Assembly (NCBI GenBank): GCA_002702655.1
Contig: PABB01000075.1
Span: forward strand, 179,047-243,046
Length of the DNA: 64,000 bases
Reading direction: 5' to 3'
Origin: Planctomycetaceae bacterium
GTDB lineage: Bacteria; Planctomycetota; Planctomycetia; Pirellulales; Lacipirellulaceae
Shown: positions 26,315 through 35,497 of the stretch, piece by piece
Position numbering within the stretch: the stretch's first letter is position 1
How the letters are laid out: the number at the start of each line of letters is the position of its first letter
Made by a program: the position numbers and the translations under genes
Notes under the pieces: model-generated
The model's input: only the letters and a program-made list of their open reading frames with translations
What the model was told of the DNA's origin: nothing
Databases searched by the model: none

Positions 26315-29300
26315 TCATTCATCCTCCTCGCGTGCAACCAGCGCGACGCGCGCGTCGCTTGCGGCGACCACGCGCTGAGCCGATTTCAAACCTGTTGTCC
26401 AGAACAGCGCGGGTCTGACAAGAAACTCCAGCACCGTGCAACTGATCAAACCGCCGATAATTACCGTGGCCACGGGATACAGGATTTCCTTGCCCGGCTC
26501 GCCCGCGGCCAGTGCCAGCGGGACCAGGCCGACGCCCGAGGTGAGCGCCGTCATCAGCACCGGCGCCAGCCGTTCCTTTCCGGCCCGCACCACCATGTCG
26601 CGCGTCCACGACTCGCCCTCATGACGCACCAGGTGCAGGTAGTGATTCAGCAGCAGAATGCCATTGCGCGAGGCGATGCCGCACAGCGAAACGAACCCCA
26701 CCATGCTGGCAATGGTCAGCGTCTGCCCCGTCACGTACAACGCTGCCACGCTGCCGATGAACGCCATGGGCAGGGCGACCATCACCTGCAAGGCGAGGTT
26801 GGCAGAGTGGAACATCTTGTACAGCACCAAGAACACCGCGACGAGCGACACCGTCAATAGGATGCCGATCATCCGCGCGGCAACCTGCTGGCTCTCGAAC
26901 TGACCGCCGTAATCGATGAAGTAACCGGTCGGCAGCTCAGCACGAATTGGTTCCAGCCGCTGCTGGATGTCGTTGACGACGTCCACCAACCCGCGCCCGG
27001 TAACGTTGCACTGCACGACGATGCGGCGACGGACCTGTTCGCGCTGGATTGTATTGGGGCCGACGGATCGGTAGATGCGGGCGACGTCTTCCAGCTTCGC
27101 GCGACCGCCGCCAGGCAGATCGATTTGCAGTCGACGCAGCGCCTCGAGATTCTCGCGAAACTCCTCGCCAAATCGAAGAAGCAAATCGAACGTACGCTGA
27201 CCGTCGAGCACCTGCGAGACGACCTCGCCCTGCAGGGCCGTCTTGACCAATTCGTTCACGTCGTCCCGCCGCAATCCGAACAGCTTGAGCTGCTCGCCAT
27301 CGGCTTCGATCCGCAGCTGGGGAATCACGACTTGTTGCTCGACCTGCAAGTCGCGCACGCCGGGTACGTCGTCTATGGCCAGCTTCATGCGATTCGCTTC
27401 GCGACGGAGGATCTCCAAATCGTCGCCGTAGAGCTTGATGGCGACTTGCGCCTTCACGCCGGACAGCATGTGCGAGATCAGATGCGCCAACGGTTGTTCG
27501 ACGGCCGTCACGATGCCGGGGATGTCGGCCAGCGCTTCGTCGATCTCGTGGATCACTTCCTCGCGCGATCGGTCCGATTCCGGCGAGATTGTGGCGATGA
27601 ACTCCGTGACGTTGACGCCCTCGGCATGTTCGTCGAGTTCGGCCCGCCCGGTGCGACGGACGAACGCGGCGATGTCGTCCAACTCGCTCAATCGCGTTTC
27701 GACGCGGCGGGCGATGTCGTTGGACGTGGCCAGCGAGGCTCCCGGCGGCAGCAGCACGTTGATCTGCACGGCGCCCTCGTTAAACGGCGGCAAAAAGTCG
27801 CGTTCCAACTGCAGCATCCCCCACCCGGAGACTGCGACGGCCGTCGCCGCCACGGCCAGCACGAGCCACGACGTGCTCAGGCTTACCCGGATGACCCGGT
27901 CGGCCACGGCCTTCAATCCCCGCAGCAAGAGTCCGTCGCGCTCCTCGATTTGCTCGCCGCGAACATTGCTCAACAGCCAGTACCCCATGACGGGCGTCAC
28001 GGTGAGCGAGACCAACAGCGAGCACAACAGCGAAACGATGTACGCCACCCCCAGCGGGCGAAACAATTGCCCTTCCATGCCGGCGAGGGCGAACAGCGGC
28101 ACGAACACCAGCACGACGATCAGCGTGCCGTAGACGATCGAGTTGCGGATTTCGACGCTGGCCTGAAACACGACCAGCAGCGGGTTCTTGGGCTGAGCGC
28201 TGTGGCGGTTCTCGCGCAAGCGGCGGAAGATGTTTTCCACGTCCACGATGGCGTCGTCGACCAGTTCGCCGATCGCCACGGCCAATCCGCCCAGGGTCAT
28301 TGTGTTGACCGACAGACCAAATCCGGCAAATACCAGCGCGGTGGCCGCCACGGATAAGGGGATCGCGGTGAGCGTGATCAGCGTGGTCCGCACGTTCATC
28401 AAAAACAGCACCAGCACGATGACGACCAAAACGGCGCCGTCGCGCAGCGCGGTGACGACGTTTTCAATCGCCAAGTCGATGAAAGTCCGTTGCTGGTAAA
28501 GTTCCGGCATGAAATGCACGTCGGGCGGCAGCGCTTCGGAGAGTTCGCGCAGAGCGGCCGAAACTTGTTGAGTTACGGCCCGGGTGTCGGCCTGCGGCTG
28601 TTTGAGCACCGTCAGCGCGACTGCCGGTCCGCCCCTCATGGCTCCTTGGTCGTCGCGGACGAATGCGGCGCTATCGCCCCGTTTGACTTGGGCGCCTTCG
28701 ACAATTTGCGCGACTTGCGACAAGGTGATCGACTGCCGATCGCGCTGCTTCACGACGATGTCGCCGATCTGCTCAACGGTGGTCACGCGGCCCAGCGATC
28801 GCACCAGGAACTCGTTGGGGCCCTGCTCGTCGAGATATCCGCCCGCAGTATTCTGGTTGCTTGCCTGCAGGGCTTGCTTCACTTCGCCCAGCGTCACGCC
28901 GTATTGAAGCAGCAGATCCGGGTCAACGAGCACCTGAAACTGCTTGCGATCGCCGCCCATAACGATCACCTGCGAGACGCCGGGGATCGTTAGCAGACGC
29001 TGCCGGACAACCCAGTCGGCCAGGGTGCGTAGCTGCAGCGGCGACGTCTCGCCCTCCGACGCGAGTCCGACGATCATGATCTGGCCCATGATCGACGAGA
29101 TCGGCATGAGCTGCGGTCGCACGTCGGCAGGGAGCGAGTCGGCCGCCAGCGACATTCGTTCGGCGACGATTTGCCGATCGTTGTAGATATCGCTGCCCCA
29201 GTCGAACTCGACCATCATGATCGACAGCCCGACGCCCGAGGAGGTGCGGACCGCCTGCACGCCGGTCGCGCCGTTGAGCACCGTCTCCAGCGGGAAGGTG

Positions 29301-29494
29301 ACCAGCGACTCGACCTCCTCGGGCGCCATGCCCGGCGCTTCGGCCATGACGACCACGCGCGGGCGGTTCAGATCGGGGAACACGTCAATCGGCAACTCGA
29401 CCGCCTGCCACGCCCCGCAGACCAGCAGAAACGTGGCCAGCGCCGCGACCAACAACCGGTTCTGCAGCGAAAAGCGAATAATCGCATTGAGCAT
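26315..29494 (-). CDS. Heavy-metal efflux RND transporter permease (CusA/CzcA family)
   Basis: This 1059-residue inner-membrane proton antiporter has the RND plan of two repeats, each with a large periplasmic loop after the first helix. ELPIDVFPDLNRPRVVV and the periplasmic helix start match the metal-efflux branch. The fourth helix reads AIGELVDDAIVDVENI, keeping the acidic residues used for proton relay; the AIG-x3-D-x-A-x3-x-EN form differs from the DFG form typical of zinc/cobalt exporters, so the metal is unresolved. The adaptor gene lies 20 bases upstream. No outer-membrane channel gene is in the window. Confidence 0.93.
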   Translation of the reverse strand: MLNAIIRFSLQNRLLVAALATFLLVCGAWQAVELPIDVFPDLNRPRVVVMAEAPGMAPEEVESLVTFPLETVLNGATGVQAVRTSSGVGLSIMMVEFDWGSDIYNDRQIVAERMSLAADSLPADVRPQLMPISSIMGQIMIVGLASEGETSPLQLRTLADWVVRQRLLTIPGVSQVIVMGGDRKQFQVLVDPDLLLQYGVTLGEVKQALQASNQNTAGGYLDEQGPNEFLVRSLGRVTTVEQIGDIVVKQRDRQSITLSQVAQIVEGAQVKRGDSAAFVRDDQGAMRGGPAVALTVLKQPQADTRAVTQQVSAALRELSEALPPDVHFMPELYQQRTFIDLAIENVVTALRDGAVLVVIVLVLFLMNVRTTLITLTAIPLSVAATALVFAGFGLSVNTMTLGGLAVAIGELVDDAIVDVENIFRRLRENRHSAQPKNPLLVVFQASVEIRNSIVYGTLIVVLVFVPLFALAGMEGQLFRPLGVAYIVSLLCSLLVSLTVTPVMGYWLLSNVRGEQIEERDGLLLRGLKAVADRVIRVSLSTSWLVLAVAATAVAVSGWGMLQLERDFLPPFNEGAVQINVLLPPGASLATSNDIARRVETRLSELDDIAAFVRRTGRAELDEHAEGVNVTEFIATISPESDRSREEVIHEIDEALADIPGIVTAVEQPLAHLISHMLSGVKAQVAIKLYGDDLEILRREANRMKLAIDDVPGVRDLQVEQQVVIPQLRIEADGEQLKLFGLRRDDVNELVKTALQGEVVSQVLDGQRTFDLLLRFGEEFRENLEALRRLQIDLPGGGRAKLEDVARIYRSVGPNTIQREQVRRRIVVQCNVTGRGLVDVVNDIQQRLEPIRAELPTGYFIDYGGQFESQQVAARMIGILLTVSLVAVFLVLYKMFHSANLALQVMVALPMAFIGSVAALYVTGQTLTIASMVGFVSLCGIASRNGILLLNHYLHLVRHEGESWTRDMVVRAGKERLAPVLMTALTSGVGLVPLALAAGEPGKEILYPVATVIIGGLISCTVLEFLVRPALFWTTGLKSAQRVVAASDARVALVAREEDE

Positions 29495-29514
29495 TTCGGG
29501 AGTCCTTCCGGCGA

Positions 29515-31068
29515 CTAGTGGTTGTGTCCCGCATGCGGATCCACGCCGCCGCCGGATTGGTTCTTCAGAGCCAGATGCATCTGGTAGGCGCCGCGGCCGG
29601 CAATGACGTCGCCCGGTGTCACGGCGCCGTCGTTAGCGATGACGACCGACGACTGGTCACGGTAGAGCACGTGGACCGGGGTGCGCTCGAAATGCTCGTC
29701 ATGGCGCAGATAGACGTACGCCTCCGCCCCCTCGTCAACGACTGCGGTGGGGGGCAACACCAGTTGATTTTCCCAGACCTCCACGGGGGCCTTCAGCCGC
29801 ATGCGCTGCCCCGGCTTGTACGCCCACTCGACAAACCGCTTGCCCAGTTCGCTGGTTCGGTCGAGCACGACTCGGTTGGGTAACAGCACGTACACCTTGA
29901 ACGCGCGGGACACCGGGTCGATCTGGCCGGCGACATACTCGACCTGCAGGCCGGTGGCAGGAGCAGCGGAACTTCGCAACGGTTGCGCGGTCACGGCCCG
30001 CTCGTTCTCGCAAGCGCAGCGAATCTCCTCGGCGTCGTCCTCGAACGCCAAGGCCTCGATATACAGCCGACAGTGGTCGGCCAGCACCAACAACTCGTCG
30101 CCAATTTGCACGTGAGCGCCGGTGGCCACCGACAACTGCTGAATGACAAACAGATGGCAGCCGTGGGCCCCGCCGCCAGTCTCATCGGGATCGGGCGCCC
30201 TGACCGTGACCGACTGGAGAAGTTGGCGAGAAGTGCGGATCTGGTCGACTTGCGTGTCGGTCAACCCGTGAAGCAACATGGCTTGTCTGGCCGCCGAGAG
30301 GGCGACCCCCAATTCCTGCTGCTCATACTGCAGGTCGAGCAACCGTTTGCCGGCAACGACTCCCTCGCCAAGTCCTTCCAGACGGTTGAGTTCTCGCTGG
30401 AGAACTTCCAGCTTGGCGATGGTCGTGAGGAATTCACGTTGGGCCGTGACAAGTTCTTCATGGGTCAGCCGCAGATCGAACAAGGGATCGCCCGGTTCGA
30501 CTGCTTCGCCTGTGACTGAGTAGATATTCGTGACCGTGCCCGTCAACGGCGCTCTGATGTGCAGTTGAGATCGTCCGGGGCGCTCGACCACCATGGCGGG
30601 CAACGTCAGGCTGCGCTGGTAGTCCGATAGCTTGATCGTGAGTGGTTCGTAACCGATATTCTTCAGTCCGCGCGCGCTGAGTTCGATGACCGTTCCCGGA
30701 GCGTGCTGGTGTGCGTCGTCCGTCGCGTCCCCATGGTCGTGTTCGTCATGAGCATCTTCGACGTGCTGGTGTTCGTCATGATCCTCGTGGGCGTGGCCCT
30801 CGCCTGAGTGATCGTCGTCGCCTGCGCCTTCGGCATGCTCGCTTGCGGCGTCGGGATGATCTTCGTGGGCTTCGTCATCGTCGTCATGCTCGTGATCGTG
30901 GCCCTCGTGGTCGGCGTCCGAAGCGGCAACCGGCGGTGCTCCAGCGACGCTCCGTCTCGCTGGAGCCTCGGCGGCGTGGACATTGCCGGCCGCCGCGAAT
31001 CCGCTCGATGCGAGCAGAGCGAGCGCAAGACCCAGTGGCAGTCGCGTGGGATGAACGTATGCAGGCAT
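29515..31068 (-). CDS. RND efflux periplasmic adaptor with His/Asp-rich metal-binding segment
   Basis: This is a 517-residue membrane-fusion protein. A signal peptide is followed at residues 51-123 by an exceptional stretch of His, Asp and Glu (such as HEGHDHEHDDDDEAHEDH), then barrel-sandwich, lipoyl, hairpin and beta-barrel regions typical of CusB/CzcB (GTVTNIYSVTGEAVEPGDPL). The acidic His-rich part probably captures metal ions in the periplasm. The C-terminus ends DPHAGHNH. The ATG at 31068 has GAGGG nine bases upstream. It precedes the permease gene in the same operon. Confidence 0.92.
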   Translation of the reverse strand: MPAYVHPTRLPLGLALALLASSGFAAAGNVHAAEAPARRSVAGAPPVAASDADHEGHDHEHDDDDEAHEDHPDAASEHAEGAGDDDHSGEGHAHEDHDEHQHVEDAHDEHDHGDATDDAHQHAPGTVIELSARGLKNIGYEPLTIKLSDYQRSLTLPAMVVERPGRSQLHIRAPLTGTVTNIYSVTGEAVEPGDPLFDLRLTHEELVTAQREFLTTIAKLEVLQRELNRLEGLGEGVVAGKRLLDLQYEQQELGVALSAARQAMLLHGLTDTQVDQIRTSRQLLQSVTVRAPDPDETGGGAHGCHLFVIQQLSVATGAHVQIGDELLVLADHCRLYIEALAFEDDAEEIRCACENERAVTAQPLRSSAAPATGLQVEYVAGQIDPVSRAFKVYVLLPNRVVLDRTSELGKRFVEWAYKPGQRMRLKAPVEVWENQLVLPPTAVVDEGAEAYVYLRHDEHFERTPVHVLYRDQSSVVIANDGAVTPGDVIAGRGAYQMHLALKNQSGGGVDPHAGHNH

Positions 31069-31206
31069 AGCGAGATACCCTCGTCGTGGCCCGCTGTGCG
31101 GGCGGTGGAATGGTTCCGTCATGTGGAACTGAAGCGGTCCCGGCTTCGAGAGGACGCCAGGGCCAATCGCATGGCGTCGGCAGAGAGGCCGGCGCTGCAA
31201 AGACGC

Positions 31207-31623
31207 TCAGATCAGCAGAACGCTTTTCGCGAGATGAGCGCGCACCGGAAGCGCAAAAATGCTCGCCAGCAATGGCCGCCAGGGCGTCGAGCAAGGGCGA
31301 GGCTCTGACGGTCGCTCGACTGCCAGCCGCTGGATTGCCCAGTCGCCGGACACGCCCCCGACATCCTCGGTGCTAAAGCGACACTCTGGCTCAACCCACT
31401 GGCACCGCATGTGGTTGCAGTGACAGTGGCGAGAATCCTCGTGATTGCAGGACACTCGCCAAGCGGGAGAAGCCGCGCGGGTCGCGGCGTACTCCGACCT
31501 CGTGGCGCCCACGGTTTCCAACTCGTGCGAGTGGCTGCAGGCCAGGGGCGGACAGGATTCAACTGACGTCTGGCCGCAGTGCGCAGCACCACTGCAACAC
31601 CCAAACAGGGCGTGCACAAGCAC
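31207..31623 (-). CDS. Cys/His-rich small exported protein upstream of the metal pump
   Basis: This is a 138-residue frame from the GTG at 31623; the frame is open upstream to a TGA near 31653, with a CTG at 31635 that would add a better signal peptide (LAIAVLVHALFG). It holds 11 cysteines and several histidines, clustered in HCGQTSVESCPPLACSHSH and CNHEDSRHCHCNHMRCQW. It ends 138 bases before the adaptor start, in the same direction. The composition suggests a periplasmic metal-binding or metal-sensing protein. I recognise no named family. An overlapping frame (31212-31724) has no such pattern and is taken as a shadow. Confidence 0.5.
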   Translation of the reverse strand: MLVHALFGCCSGAAHCGQTSVESCPPLACSHSHELETVGATRSEYAATRAASPAWRVSCNHEDSRHCHCNHMRCQWVEPECRFSTEDVGGVSGDWAIQRLAVERPSEPRPCSTPWRPLLASIFALPVRAHLAKSVLLI

Positions 31624-32161
31624 GGCGATGGCCAGTATTTCGCGAATTGGAGCGACTCCGAACCTTGGTCACGAGCGGTGGGCGGCCCCGCCGGTGGGGG
31701 GCCCAGAACGAGCCCTGCGTGCATGCCGACTGGCGCCTGGCAGGCGGAAACGGCAAATCCACGCCGGTATACAGCGTTCGCAGAGATTCTCAGTCGGGCC
31801 CCGAAGCCACGACATCCCTCTCAAGTATATACCTGACCAAGCCCCCTGCGGCCACACAAACTGGGCTCCGAAGATGCGAGCCGGGGGCTGCGAAGGACGA
31901 GCCGGCGTCTGGCGGGCAATGCGTCAAAACGGCGGGTAACGCCGTTATTCTGCAGGACTGCGACTGGCGTGGAAAACCCATCAAAACTGCTTGAGGGATA
32001 CCCGCAGGGTGACTAGAGTTCAGGTGTAGGGATTGTGCGTCCTATGCTGCCGTGCACCCGTACGGTCTCGTCCCCCAACGACAATTCCGCTGTTTCCACG
32101 AGGCTAGCCCCGACCACCGACGGGGCTGGCGGGACCACGATTTACATCTGGGAGAAGTCTA
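31624..32161. other. Divergent intergenic region, about 540 bases, no gene seen
   Basis: I find no convincing protein or RNA gene. A 7-bp hairpin AACGGCG/CGCCGTT lies at 31928-31946. Near the right end AGCCCCG at 32106-32112 pairs with CGGGGCT at 32121-32127, in the predicted leader of the PEP-CTERM gene. GGGAGAAG, four bases before the ATG at 32162, is its ribosome-binding site. Promoters for both flanking genes should lie here, but I cannot place them. Confidence 0.4.
32106..32127 (+). promoter_or_regulatory. 5' leader hairpin before PEP-CTERM gene
   Basis: AGCCCCG and CGGGGCT form a 7-bp stem, extendable to 9 with one G-T pair, around an 8-base loop. It lies 34 bases before the start codon and clear of the GGGAGAAG ribosome-binding site. 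It may affect message stability; no T-tract follows, so it is not a terminator. Confidence 0.4.
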
Positions 32162-33283
32162 ATGAAGCGGAAATTACTCTGCGGCCTCGCAGCCAGCGCG
32201 CTGCTTGCTGTAGGTAGCGCTGCGCAGGCGGGGTTGCTTGGCCCCGGCGACGCGGTGCTCGCGGTCGATCTCGATCCGCCTGGATCGAGCAGTTCTTATC
32301 CCGCGGGCGAGGCCCCTGGTTTTGCGGTCGATGGCACTCTGGCCAAATATCTGAACTTTGCCGGCGCTGGCACCGGCTTCATCGTCACTCCGAATCTTTC
32401 TGGTCCCTCTGTCGCGGACGGCTTCCGTCTGACCACGGCCAATGACGCCGAGGGCCGCGACCCCTCGTCCTACGCGATCTACGGCACCAACGACGCGATC
32501 ACCAGCGTCGACAATAGCACCGGGCTCGCTGAGAACTGGTCGCTGCTCAGCTCTGGCTCGCTGGCATTGCCGGCCACGCGTAACACGCAGGACGCGCTGC
32601 TTCCCTTCGCCAACACGGACGCGTACACGTCGTATAAATTCATCTTTCCGACAGTGAAGAATTCGAACCTGTTCCAGATCGCGGAAGTCGAATTGTTTGG
32701 CGATTCGCCCGCTGACAGCCTTGTCGACGTTGATCTGCTCAATGCCGGCGATCCGACCTTGGCGGTCCACGTGGCCCCGAACAGCCGGTATCCGGGCAAC
32801 GAGTCCCCCGACAAACTGTTCGACGGCGATGTCGGCACGAAGTACCTCAACTTTGGCGAAGAGAACTCCGGTTTCATCGTCACTCCGGCTGCCGGCCCGA
32901 GCGTGGTGACGAACTTTCTGATCGCGACCGCCAACGATTCTCCGGAGCGCGATCCCAGCTCGTACGAGATTTACGGGACGAACGACGCGATCGTCAGCGG
33001 CGACAACAGTCGCAGCAACGGCGGCGAAGTGTGGTACCTGATCGCCAGCGGTTCGATTGACCTGCCAACTGACCGTCAGGTCAATGGTCCGCTGGTCACG
33101 TTCGCCAACAGCGATGCGTACACCTCGTACCGGGTGCTCTTCCCGACCGTGCGGGACGAATCTGGCGCCAACTCGATGCAGATCTCCGAATTCCAGTTCA
33201 ACGTGCCGGAGCCCTCCAGCATCGTCCTGGGCCTGTTGGCCATGTCGGCGACGCTGGCTGTCACCCGCCGTTCGCGTGGTTAG
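32162..33283 (+). CDS. PEP-CTERM protein with two discoidin-like repeats
   Basis: This 373-residue exported protein has a signal peptide ending near AAQAG. Two homologous modules of about 155 residues follow (about 28-190 and 195-345), each with PGD/AGDP-T/V-LAV, a YPxGxxP or YPGNESP turn, DG(T/D)-x4-KYLNF, GFIVTP, TTANDAEGRDPSSYAIYGTND and FPTVK or FPTVR. The C-terminus is VPEPSSIVLGLLAMSA followed by TRRSRG, the PEP-CTERM signal (PEP at 349-351) read by an exosortase. A third copy of the module is in the 1186-residue protein at 55884. Carbohydrate binding is inferred from the fold resemblance. Confidence 0.88.
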   Translation: MKRKLLCGLAASALLAVGSAAQAGLLGPGDAVLAVDLDPPGSSSSYPAGEAPGFAVDGTLAKYLNFAGAGTGFIVTPNLSGPSVADGFRLTTANDAEGRDPSSYAIYGTNDAITSVDNSTGLAENWSLLSSGSLALPATRNTQDALLPFANTDAYTSYKFIFPTVKNSNLFQIAEVELFGDSPADSLVDVDLLNAGDPTLAVHVAPNSRYPGNESPDKLFDGDVGTKYLNFGEENSGFIVTPAAGPSVVTNFLIATANDSPERDPSSYEIYGTNDAIVSGDNSRSNGGEVWYLIASGSIDLPTDRQVNGPLVTFANSDAYTSYRVLFPTVRDESGANSMQISEFQFNVPEPSSIVLGLLAMSATLAVTRRSRG

Positions 33284-33330
33284 ACAACCGTTGATCGAGC
33301 CGGATTTCCGGCTTCCTGGAGACGACATTG

Positions 33331-33363
33331 CCCGCGGCGGGTTTCCCGCCGCGGGCTTTTTTT
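33331..33363 (+). terminator. Strong rho-independent terminator
   Basis: CCCGCGGCGGG (33331-33341) pairs perfectly with CCCGCCGCGGG (33345-33355) around a three-base loop, followed by C and seven T residues. It lies 48 bases after the stop of the PEP-CTERM gene and ends that transcript. It is the clearest terminator in the window. Confidence 0.92.
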
Positions 33364-33416
33364 GTGCCGGAGAATCCCGAGATTCCTTGAGGCGACGCCA
33401 TCCCATCGCGGGCGCT

Positions 33417-35387
33417 CTACGCTGCGACCTGTTGCCCCGGCAGCAGCGGGGGCATGGGGCATTCCAGCATATCACACACGCCGCGCAGCAGTTCCGCCTC
33501 GGCGACGGTCACTTCGCGGTCGGCGCAGATCGTCGCGGCGCAGGCGTCCACCACGGCGCGGCGCTGTTTGGGGGCGACCTGCGAGAGCCTCTTTAGCGCT
33601 TGCCGCAGTGGGTCGAGGCCGCACGCCTCGGCCGGCAGCAACTCGACGCCGATGCCTCCGAGCCGCTGGGCCCCGCGGGCCACGGCGGCGGGGGCCTCCT
33701 CGCGGCGGTTGTCGGCGTAGGCGAGCGTCGAGAGCAGCACCGAGCACTCGCGGGCCAACCGCTGCAGGCCGTAGTAGGCGACGCGGGGGGCCGCGGTCTT
33801 CTCGAACTGCGGTCGCAAGTGCCGGGTCAGCACGCGGTACAACATCCACTCGAACAGCCCCAGGCGGTTGTCGGCGCGGACCAGTTCGCGAAAACAATCG
33901 TTGAACGTCCGATACTGCGACGGCGACATGGCCCGCAACGCCGGCAGCGACATGTCGACCAGCGGCAACCGAGTCCGTACGTCCAGCAAATCGAGATAGG
34001 GCAGCAGCTTCAGCGTGAGTTCGTAGACGTCCGGAGCGGCACGGCGGGCCAACTCGGCCAGTTGCTGCTCGCGCACCGCGGGGTCGGAATCGATCAGCAA
34101 ACCGTACAACACGGCACGAGCGCCGTAGGGATCGTGGGCGTTGTCGACAACGGTCGGCGGAATGGACTGCACCAGTTGAGCGACGTACTGGCGGTGCATG
34201 TCTTGGGGCTCGCCCACTTGATCCGCCGCGCGCGACACGACCTCCACGGGCACGCCCTCACCGCCGCCGGCCAGCCCCGCGACGCCAGCGCGGGAGATCT
34301 CGGTAACGCCCGCAGGCTGCTTCGGCATGGCGGGATACTTGCCGTTCCAGTTCGGCTCCAGGGCCAGGATTCGCTTTTCCAGCGGCGGGTGCGTGGCGGT
34401 CAGGCCCGTGAACCCTTCCCACACGCCCTGCGAGAAGAACATGTGGCTCGCCTCGGCGGCCTTGGGGGCCTTCACCTTCGAACCGACGACGAAGGCGCCG
34501 ATCTTCTTCAGCGCCCCGGCCAAACCGCCGGGGTTGCGCGTGAACTGCACGGCTGACGCATCCGCTAGATACTCGCGTTGCCGCGAAACGGCCGCCTTGA
34601 TCAGGCTGCCGATCAGGGTGCCGATGTAGCCCAGCACGAACAACGCCAGCCCAATCACGACAATCGCCGCACCGCTATTGTCGCGGCTGGAACGCGATCG
34701 GCCGCCGCTGCCGCCGAACCGCAGCATGATTCGCCCAATCAGTCCCAGCAGCAACAGGCCGTGCAGAATGCCGATCAGGCGGATGTTCAGCCGCATGTCG
34801 CCGTTGAGAATGTGGCTGAACTCGTGGGCCACCACGCCCTGCAATTCCTCGCGAGTGAGTTGCTCGGCCGTGCCGCGGGTGACGGCAACGACGGCGTCGC
34901 TGGGCGAATACCCGGCGGCAAACGCGTTGATGCCCTGCTCGCCGTCCAACAGGAATACGGGGGGGACCGGCACTCCGGACGCCAGGGCCATTTCCTCGAC
35001 GACGTTCAGGAGCCGCTTTTCGACGAAATCGGTCGTGTTGGGATAAACACGCTTTCCGCCCAGTCCTTCGGCCACCACCGATCCGCCGCCGCTGAGTTGC
35101 GCGACCTTGTACGCGCTGCCTCCGCCGATCAGCAGCAGCGTGCCGCCGCCGGTGGCGAGGATCGCCAGCAGGTCGTCTTGCGAGAGTCCGAAGAAGTCAG
35201 GGCCGGGCCCGTCTTCCATAAACCGCCCGTCGCGGACATATCCGTACTCCTCCAGCCCGCCCATCACGATCCAGGCGACGGCCATCGTGCCGGCAACGAC
35301 GCAAATCACCCCCAACGCGAACATGCCGATCAGCCACGACGTCGACCGCCGCGCCGCGTCCTGGCGTTCGTAGAAGTCAGTGGCCAT
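33417..35387 (-). CDS. M48-family (HtpX-like) membrane metalloprotease with long C-terminal extension
   Basis: This is a 656-residue protein. Two N-terminal helices (about 18-42 and 76-92) are followed by the catalytic HEFSH (His188, Glu189, His192), two further helices, and the third-ligand region REYLADASAVQ. HtpX proteins are usually about 290 residues; here about 300 more follow, mostly helical, ending with a TerB-like segment (TVAEAELLRGVCDMLECP). The lemA gene is directly upstream, a pairing seen in many bacteria. It probably degrades damaged membrane proteins; the extension may recruit substrates. Confidence 0.92.
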   Translation of the reverse strand: MATDFYERQDAARRSTSWLIGMFALGVICVVAGTMAVAWIVMGGLEEYGYVRDGRFMEDGPGPDFFGLSQDDLLAILATGGGTLLLIGGGSAYKVAQLSGGGSVVAEGLGGKRVYPNTTDFVEKRLLNVVEEMALASGVPVPPVFLLDGEQGINAFAAGYSPSDAVVAVTRGTAEQLTREELQGVVAHEFSHILNGDMRLNIRLIGILHGLLLLGLIGRIMLRFGGSGGRSRSSRDNSGAAIVVIGLALFVLGYIGTLIGSLIKAAVSRQREYLADASAVQFTRNPGGLAGALKKIGAFVVGSKVKAPKAAEASHMFFSQGVWEGFTGLTATHPPLEKRILALEPNWNGKYPAMPKQPAGVTEISRAGVAGLAGGGEGVPVEVVSRAADQVGEPQDMHRQYVAQLVQSIPPTVVDNAHDPYGARAVLYGLLIDSDPAVREQQLAELARRAAPDVYELTLKLLPYLDLLDVRTRLPLVDMSLPALRAMSPSQYRTFNDCFRELVRADNRLGLFEWMLYRVLTRHLRPQFEKTAAPRVAYYGLQRLARECSVLLSTLAYADNRREEAPAAVARGAQRLGGIGVELLPAEACGLDPLRQALKRLSQVAPKQRRAVVDACAATICADREVTVAEAELLRGVCDMLECPMPPLLPGQQVAA

Positions 35388-35440
35388 GGGGCGCGCGTGG
35401 CGGGTTGACGTGCCTGAATTGCAGAATCAATCGCTGGTTC

Positions 35441-35492
35441 AAAGGGGGAAGGCGGAAGGAATGGCCCTCGCCTTCCCCATTCCGTCCTCCCC
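35441..35492. repeat. Compact palindrome between lemA and M48 genes (GGGGAAGGCGG family)
   Basis: Purine-rich 35441-35464 and pyrimidine-rich 35469-35492 are imperfect reverse complements separated by 4 bases, giving a tight hairpin. The sequence belongs to the same family as the arms at 23792/23962. It starts 5 bases after the lemA stop on the minus strand and lies 54 bases before the protease start. No T-tract accompanies it, so the operon is probably not terminated here. Confidence 0.6.
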
Positions 35493-35497
35493 ACTGG

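Noticed and set aside
27125-28357. 410-residue plus-strand frame within the RND pump gene
   Set aside because: It is antisense to a gene with unmistakable RND motifs.
31647-31994. 115-residue plus-strand frame in the 540-base gap
   Set aside because: No ribosome-binding site, hydrophobic pattern or motif; composition looks non-coding.
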